The notes beneath the pieces are model-generated. The model was not told the DNA's origin, made no database searches, and saw only the letters and a program-made list of their open reading frames with translations. This document shows, one piece after another, positions 57,698 through 64,000 of a stretch of 64,000 nucleotides of DNA (position 1 is its first letter; each line of letters begins with the position of its first letter). The translations under genes were made by a program, and so were the position numbers. This DNA comes from Verticillium longisporum. Lineage: Eukaryota > Ascomycota > Sordariomycetes > Glomerellales > Plectosphaerellaceae. The DNA lies in the NCBI GenBank assembly GCA_019188255.1, contig JAETXT010000005.1:2542001-2606000 (forward strand), read 5' to 3'.

Positions 57698-58872
57698 CTA
57701 CAGTCCACTTCGCAGCTTTTGGAGCTGGCTCATCAAGCCGTAACCTCCGAGGATCGTCTTCGCCTCCTCTGCCTTGGCCTTCACACTTCCCTTCCTCGGC
57801 CTGTTCCCCTCACCAGTCTCCCTCTTCGCAGTGTCCTCTGCCTCCCTCAACAGCTCTCGGTGTCGCTCCTCCACCATCTTCGCCAGTCCCTCGATGAACC
57901 TCACGCGTCCATTCTCTTCCGCCGTACCCTTCCACACCATCGTCAACTCCTTCAGCTCCTCAACCCGCTCTGCCGCCTTCTCGATACCAGCGATGGCGTC
58001 ATCTCCCTTGAGAAGGTCAGCAACCTCCTCCCGCAGCTTCTTGAGCACCTGCTGGCCCTTCTCCTCCGTGTTCTGCTGCTCCCCGGCCCCGCTGCTGAAG
58101 CTTCCCGTGCCAGGCTCCGGCGCCGAGACAGACAAGAAGCCCGATGCCGCAGAGAGCTCGGACGGCGGGAACACAAACTCCATCGCGTCGCCGAACGTCT
58201 TGATGACGGAATCCAGCCGCGACCGCACGAGCGTCAGCGTCCGCAGCTGCTTCACGTGCGTAGGCCCGTTGGGGAGCGACGCCGCCTCTGCGCTCACGGG
58301 CGCTTCCTCGTCGGGCGCGGGCGTCGCGACGGAGGCGGCGGCAGTGGGCGTCGTCGAGGCGGCCGAAGGACGTCTTTTCACGTCTGCGCCATCCTTGCTT
58401 GCGTCTGGTAGGCCTTCGGGCAGGAACTTTTGAATGTCGGGCTGGAGCGTCTCATTCATCGTCTCGGCAAAGCTGAGCGTTTCGCCGCGGAGCAGCTCGA
58501 CCTGGTAGGCGAGACGGCTTCCGCTCCGAAGAATGTCGTCTGTCAGCTGGGTGAGCGTGGTCGATAGGCGGGCCGTGTGTGCATTGAGTTGCGAGAGCAG
58601 CGTCTGCGTCTCATTTGAGAGGTCAGCGAGGGGTACCGCCCGGTCGGTACCTTTGAGGTCGAGCCATGCTGGAGCGAGGGTAGAGTGGTGTTGAGAAAGA
58701 CAGCCGGGTCGAACGATGGGTCGAGAAAGTCTTGTAGGAAGCTGTCCTCGACGTGGCTAGATTTGGGCTGGAAGACGGGCTTCGCCTGCTGTCGTGTGTG
58801 AAGAGGGAGGTTCTTCTGAGAGACGGAGCTCTTTTGGCGGCGATGCTGCGCCGACTTTGAGTCCCACGACAT
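57698..58872 (-). CDS. Probable conserved oligomeric Golgi complex subunit 7 (one frameshift)
   Basis: A mainly helical protein that looks like a short fungal COG7, a subunit of the COG tether for retrograde vesicle traffic within the Golgi. The N-terminal signature DSFLQDFLDPSFDPAVFLN resembles the DFDxxxWIN start of COG7. Helical segments follow (LLSQLNAHTARLSTTLTQL, HVKQLRTLTLVRSRLDSVIK, TFGDAMEFVFPPSELSAASG), and the C-terminal part is an amphipathic helix ending GLMSQLQKLRSGL. The reading frame breaks at 58669 on the plus strand, where one more C would turn LQHGSTS into LQAWLDLKGTDRA and give 391 residues. ATG 58872 (MSWDSKSAQ) is chosen, but the frame is open further up. The family assignment rests on pattern only and could be wrong; coding status is secure. 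Confidence 0.55.
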
Positions 58873-59322
58873 GCCTGTCGACCGAGTGAACTGCGACTCG
58901 AATTCTCTTTTCAGTATCCGTGAGATAAGCTGAAGAGGTGGTCTCTGATCGTGTGTTTCGCCTGTGTGCTGTACGCGTTCTCTATATGAATGCGGCGAAT
59001 TCTGGACGGTCGTTGACGGTGTTGGGGTTGAGGTGGACACATGGCAGGTTCATTAGCGGGTCCAGCCGCTGTGGCTCGCTGGCAGCGGCGCTGTAGATTA
59101 ATTCGACCATGCGACAAAGCCGAGTCAATCGGAAGGGTCGTCGTCCAGAGGCCCATCCTCTTCTCAAACCCACATGCACTGTCAGAATCAACGACATGAC
59201 GTCTAATTGTGCACACAAGCCTTCGAAGGCATGTCTTTGGAGTAATGGAATACGAATACGAGCCCCTGATCATACTTGCCAATAGGTCAATTGAGTCGGG
59301 GGGGAACTTGCTGTTATGCCCT
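58873..59322. other. Intergenic upstream of the probable COG7 gene
   Basis: 450 bp between two minus-strand genes. It contains the leader of the COG7-like gene and the 3' end of the transporter gene. No separate feature is seen. Confidence 0.45.
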
Positions 59323-61137
59323 CTATTTATCATCTTTGGGCCACAGCAACTTCCGTTGCTTCAGGCATACGAGCATAGTCACAAAGATCGCCGCCCAGAC
59401 AACTATCAAGCATCCCGTCATGACGCAGGACAAGATCATAAGCCCCCCGTTCTCAAACGCCTTCGCCATCGCCTCAGTGGCTGTAATCAAGGCAGTATTC
59501 GGAAACACAAACCACCACCATGTCATGTGGAAAGGCATTGTCCTGTCCGGCTTGGCCTACTTCCACAATGAACCAACCGACACGAGGAAGAACCACATAG
59601 AAAGACCCCACAGCCAAAGGCCAATCATGACAGCCATGATTTTGACTATCGGCACAGCTTGATCAGTACCCATAAAGTTCTCAGGCAAGACCACCTCTGC
59701 TTGACTTGATATCTGAACTGCAAGGCGTCAGTCAAGGAAGCGGGCTTTCGGAAGCATAATAACAAACCAATCCCTGCAACAGTAAAAGCGTATGGTCCGA
59801 TCGAGATGAACTACGGTCCTGTTAGCTATTCGAACCTTTCACGCACTACGGGGTGGCACCTACGACACCAGGTCGCTGCGCATCTCTGGGCAGTTTCTGG
59901 GTCATCAATCTGTAGATGAAGGCCGATGAAATCATGAAAGCGATGAGACAACCTGCTCCTTGCGCCGCAATGGCGCTAAGTGCAACGGCTGTTGTGTTGA
60001 CGGTGAGCCCTTGGCCCGACGACACGGCAGAAGCAATGAGATTTCCAGCAAAGGGGGCGTTAAGAAGCAATGGGTAAGCCGGAAACACCCAGACCGGTGT
60101 CATCATGTGAATAGGGAAAATTCTGGACCTCCCGTCAGACAAGGGCTCCGGCTGGAAGATTCCAAACTCACAAGGTGGACCAGAGAATCAGGTAGATAGT
60201 AGCACTAACCATGACACTGAGTGCCAGGTTGATCCAGAACATGACCTCCATGGTTCGAAGTAACCAAGGGCCGGTGTGGGGAACTCCATATTGGCAAGTG
60301 TTTATCATGATTCCGGTAATACTGAGAGGTTAGAGATCGTTGGGAAGAGGGAGCGTGGCACGCACGAGACAAACTGCGATCCGTCAGCCTCAATAAGGTA
60401 CTGAAGCAATGTTGATACCCACAAATGATGGTATAAATAGAGACTCCATCTGATCAGTAAATGAGTTCATGAAAGAACCTGGTCGCAGACGGAAGCGGGC
60501 CAAGAGAAGACCACAATTTGTTATGAAGAGGAGAATGTTAAATATGAAGAAGGCAATGCCAACTCCATCCAGCCAAGCGCTACGATATGACACTGCACCG
60601 ATTGTTAGCGAGTGCTCCCTTTAAGGCCGCTTGAAAAGAAACATACGCGAGTGCAGAACGCTAGCGATGCCACCGGTAGCCTGTGGTTGCAATGATCAGT
60701 CCAAGTCAACAAGCTCTTCATGAGGCGTTTACCATTGTCTATTTTCACGTCAGCAGTGGTTGCAGAGATATCGGAGAAAGACTTACCATGGCGAACCATG
60801 TCCACTGATGACATGCGATTCGATCTCGGAGGCTGACCTTGCCATTTGGCTTCGTCGCAGCGGTTGCTAGTATCCCGTTGAGACTAGAGCCATGAGAAGA
60901 TGCAAGCGTTGGGCGGGACCTTGGGCCGGATGATGAGGTCGGTGCACCCCTTGCAACGGCTTCAGACGACTCGTGAGCATAGCCAGATTGTTTGGGGGTA
61001 GCATCAGTAGCAGGTGACAAGCTGGCAGGTTTGGCTGGAGGGGGAACACTGGATAAAAAGGGCAGGTTGTTCTCGTCGGGCGATTCGTAGCCGTTTGAAG
61101 CTACATGTTGTACCACTTGGGTACGTGGGGGGGCCAT
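59323..61137 (-). CDS. TDT-family C4-dicarboxylate/sulfite transporter (nine exons, two microexons, in-frame TAG)
   Basis: Ten-helix transporter of the tellurite-resistance/dicarboxylate (Mae1/Ssu1, SLAC1-fold) family, in the plasma membrane; relatives carry malate or export sulfite. Exons (minus): 61137-60787, 60738-60733, 60680-60647, 60592-60423, 60373-60366, 60321-60172, 60122-59864, 59810-59768 and 59717-59323. Exons 2 (6 nt, ACAATG) and 5 (8 nt, TTTGTCTC) are microexons needed to rebuild WTWFAMTMATGGIASVL and ESLFIPSFFVSITGIMINT. All introns are 44-53 nt with GT-AG ends, and the full frame is 471 codons. Visible segments include AWLDGVGIAFFIFNILLFI, MMTPVWVFPAYPLLLNAPFA and FHMTWWWFVFPNTALITATE. 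The N-terminal 110 residues are disordered and basic. Codon 394 is TAG (59559-59557), which would remove the last two helices. Substrate cannot be decided from sequence. Confidence 0.85.
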
Positions 61138-61926
61138 GCTTGCGCTGGAGCATCTAGATTATCTGGTCTATAACCCAGGACCTTGACGACAATGTAAAGA
61201 GGGATCAAGAACTCGGGTTCCGTGTATCGAAAGAAGAGGCTGATATGTACGAGATGGGTCAAGAAAATGACGTGCCAAAGGACCAGCGAGCCCACGTTTG
61301 CAAGAGGCATGATCTCATGCCCTTCTGTTGTTGTGCGATACCCAAGGAGTGGAAGTTGGGCGTCGGGTCACCAGGTTCGGGTAGTGGGTGGGTGTCTGGA
61401 CTTGCCGATCAGACGTGCAGTTTGATCGCGCCGGTCGCAGGCAGATAAGGACTGAGTAGGACCTGCACCCGGAGACACGAAAAGGGTGTTGAGCCAAGGC
61501 TGTGTTTGAACTGATGATACAGAAAGAAACGCTGGTAATTGGTGATGGTGCCAGTGAGACGATCCAGGTGACCGTGAGGAGTGAAGTCATAAAGCAGGGA
61601 GCATTGGCATTACCGATCCACACATGCCGAGCAAGCGGGTTGTGCACTGTAGACACCTAATAAATTCCACCAAACATGGGTGACAAGCCATGTCCTAGCA
61701 CTGTGCCCACGTCGCGTGGCTTGGCAGTCGGACGCCCTTTCCTCCCAACGAGTGCAACAGTTGACAAAATCACCATCTTGACACAAAGAAGGAAAGCAAC
61801 GGGGAGATCGCTCCTTTTGTGAAATACTAGGCAGCGCAGAGTCACCTCGGCCGTAACTGTCTTCGGGGGGCACGAACAAGCGGAAATGACCTGGCTCACA
61901 CCAACAACCTTAGCAAGCCGTCCCTC
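61138..61926. other. Divergent region between the transporter and the unknown acidic protein
   Basis: 789 bp. A minus-strand open frame at 61310-61101 encodes a 69-residue hydrophobic peptide (NVGSLVLWHVIFLTHLVHI) that overlaps the transporter start in another frame; I cannot support it as a gene. No other feature is recognised. Confidence 0.4.
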
Positions 61927-63850
61927 ATGGCTCCTGTTCCTGTACACCTTGAGCCATTCTTGCTATTCGACGAATATGAAATTTGGCGGCTCAAGATCCG
62001 ATCCGTCATGATCCTTGATCTTCCTGGTGGTTGTCCGGCCATACCTACCTCAGCAGCCCTGAAGGATCTGGTATGCCAAGGTAGCCTTTGGGTTGCACGA
62101 ACGGGTGCCTGTAGGCTTGAGTTGCACACCAACGTTCATGTGAAAAGCGACGGGAAACATGTTCTTGCAGCAGTGCTGGAAAGAGCGGCCTCGGTATTCG
62201 GGCATCTCGCCGTATGTTTGCCCTCGAGATCGCAATCGGCCACCTCTGACATGGCACAGCTTTGGAGCCAACTTGGCGTGCGCCTTGCCCGCGACACTGA
62301 CGTTTGCCTCCCATCAAATGTTGCCATGTTTCGTCTTTATCACCCTAGTCTTCATTCAAGCCTTCTGCCCCCGGCAGGCGCTCAAGTTGCCGGTTTCGAA
62401 CGACTGACTTGTTCCCTTGACTTCGAGCACAATTCTGACGAAGAGTGCCACAGAATCTCGCGGGCCTCTGTGCAGGCCTCACGAAAGAAGAAAGAGGAGC
62501 TCGCAAGAGAGGTTCCAACTTTAGCGTGCCAGTCGACAGAACAAGACGATGACCTCGGCGGTCATTTACCCCCTGCAGGGCATGTTAATTCTATCCATCT
62601 CACCACTGTTCAAGTACTGGACCGGCTTCTGGGCAAGTCAACCCTAGAAAGACTTGTAGAAGTCGGCACTATGGCGCTCGTCACAGGACAGCATAAGAGT
62701 TCGAAAGGAATCAAACTTGCAAGACAGGGCCTGCCGATACCGTTGACAATATTAGTCCCTGCCGTCTTTCACATGGATTACCTGACTGTACGTCTGGAAT
62801 TAGTACAGCCAGCCAGACGCAGCTAACACGATGTAGGCCGTCGCACACAGATCTAAGCTGTTACCCTCCATTGCGTCGGCCATGGCTGGACTTGAGTGGG
62901 CACAGCCAGTGAATTTGAGCAAGAATACCGCCGTCGAAACCAAAAGAAAAGCTCCGAAGGATACTACGGAGTTACAGAAACTACTCTGGAAGCTAATCAT
63001 CAGCAAGTTGAAAGCACCACGCATGGCAGTTCAAACGAAGAGCAACACCACAAAGCAGATCTGCAAACCAACCATGAATGCCGCGGTTGTTTCAACCGAA
63101 TTATATGTCTCTACGCAGCATGGCGTGCTCAACAAAAGTTCATTAGTACATGAAGCCCTTGGGAGCACCTCAAATCACGAGCGGTACACCATAGGGTCCT
63201 TCACAAATCACGAGGGTCGAGTATTTGGTGTTGTGGGAGTAGACTCGTGGAGCGATTGGGATGATAGACTCAGTGACACCTCGCAAACATGGCAAGAACC
63301 ACCTCGAGATGGAGTTGATTGTTCGAGTGGTCATGCAGAACATGCATTTCCTGAACTGCCCGATACAGATTTTCCTACTACCACAGACCTTGTGCACAGG
63401 GACGTACAGTGGTCTGACTGGGATAAGGACTCGAGCAGCTTTGAGTGTGGCGACACTTTCCAATCGAGTTCTAAGGTTCATGGTCCACCTCAGAGGTCAC
63501 AGCCATGCCCTAATGGACGGTTTGGCGAATTTGACAGGGCCAGAAGTCCCATGAGTGAAGACTCCTGGGATGAGGACGGCAAGTGGGAGGATGATCCGGC
63601 GTTGAGATCTGCGCAAGGGTTCATTCAACATTCTGGAGGACGCCTTGTCATCTCTGACCAGCCCTGGCCGGATGAACCTATAAACAAGGCTGGCGACCGA
63701 CCGGTAGCCTACAGGATGCCGCCCCTCCCCTCCACTACGGGTGGCTTGCACGGTCTTGAGGAGTGGACAGGCCAGCCGGCATGTGAAGACGAAGATGAAG
63801 ACATGTGGGACGCATGGGACATGAATGATCATTCTGAATTCGAGTGGTAA
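61927..63850 (+). CDS. Unrecognised protein with acidic tryptophan-rich C-terminus
   Basis: I do not recognise a family. Exons 61927-62787 and 62837-63850 join in phase 0 through a 49-nt GT-AG intron to give 624 residues. The first third looks globular (PFLLFDEYEIWRLKIRSVMI, VLAAVLERAASVFGHLAVCL). The middle has a charged helix, RKKKEELAREV, and a block TTVQVLDRLLGKSTLERLVE, LPIPLTILVPAVFHMDYLT. The region AVAHRSKLLPSIASAMAGLE continues across the intron. The last 220 residues are acidic, Ser-rich and probably disordered, with repeated Trp-Asp motifs: DSWSDWDDR, VQWSDWDKD, SWDEDGKWEDD and DEDMWDAWDMNDHSEFEW at the very end. ATG 61927 is the first in frame. There is no signal peptide and no clear membrane segment. 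The gene is divergent from the transporter. The stop is 150 bp from the window edge. Confidence 0.65.
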
Positions 63851-64000
63851 AAGTCTACAGATAGAAATAATGCTTCTTGCCGCAATTGCCGCCAAACCAA
63901 CTTGTGATCTCTGGAGCGCGACGACGAAGAATTTGTACAGAAGCCGTGCCTTCATGCCCGGCATGCCACAGGCTCGGCTCCCAAGAAATAGCATGTATCC

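Noticed and set aside
61101..61310. Small hydrophobic minus-strand frame (NVGSLVLWHVIFLTHLVHI)
   Set aside because: It could join the transporter through the C7 run at 61127-61133 with one extra base, but TDT proteins do not start this way and no independent support exists.

Overview
The window is nuclear DNA of a filamentous ascomycete, most likely a Sordariomycete. Introns are short (44-206 nt, mostly about 50 nt), the coding sequence is GC-rich, the genes are typical of that class (a Ypd1-type phosphotransfer protein, Yme2, Tom1, an AA9 monooxygenase, Abp2, an Mae1/Ssu1-type transporter), and one dispersed 5S rRNA gene stands alone.

Layout. 1-7.6 kb: three plus-strand genes (YPD1-type HPt protein, AKAP7-like 2H phosphoesterase, a coiled-coil protein of unknown function), converging on DPH1 (minus). 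10-17 kb: an HSPA12-like Hsp70 relative, then a canonical cytosolic Hsp70, then EMI1 (minus). 18-36 kb: YME2, divergent from EMI1, followed by the giant HECT ligase TOM1 (12.5 kb). 36.5-39 kb: RPS6 (minus) divergent from CTF8. 40.8-46.3 kb: an AA9 lytic polysaccharide monooxygenase, a dienelactone hydrolase and an MscS/EF-hand channel (minus). 46.3-51 kb: mostly gene-free, with short tandem repeats and the 5S rRNA gene. 51-64 kb: Abp2 (minus), an AsaB/CmcJ-like enzyme, an Sds3-like subunit (minus), a probable Golgi-tether subunit (minus), a TDT-family transporter with two microexons (minus) and an unrecognised acidic protein.

Most genes are housekeeping. No secondary-metabolite cluster, CRISPR array, transposon or virus-derived element was recognised.

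The main observation concerns sequence quality or gene integrity. Fourteen single-base disruptions were located in nine genes. Each one is a missing base, nearly always in a short mononucleotide run, and adding one base restores both the family-like protein and an exact multiple of three for the whole CDS. One lies in the essential gene RPS6, so under-called homopolymers in the assembly are the likeliest cause. Separately, three genes carry an in-frame stop that homopolymer error cannot explain (YPD1, the 2H phosphoesterase and the TDT transporter), and RPS6 has GTG where ATG is expected. Other notable points are two GC-AG introns, 6-nt and 8-nt microexons in one transporter gene, and a palindromic CCTAGGTA-type motif that recurs only between genes.

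I had no search tools. Family names come from recognising motifs and full-length similarity by eye, and exon borders come from splice consensus and frame continuity.
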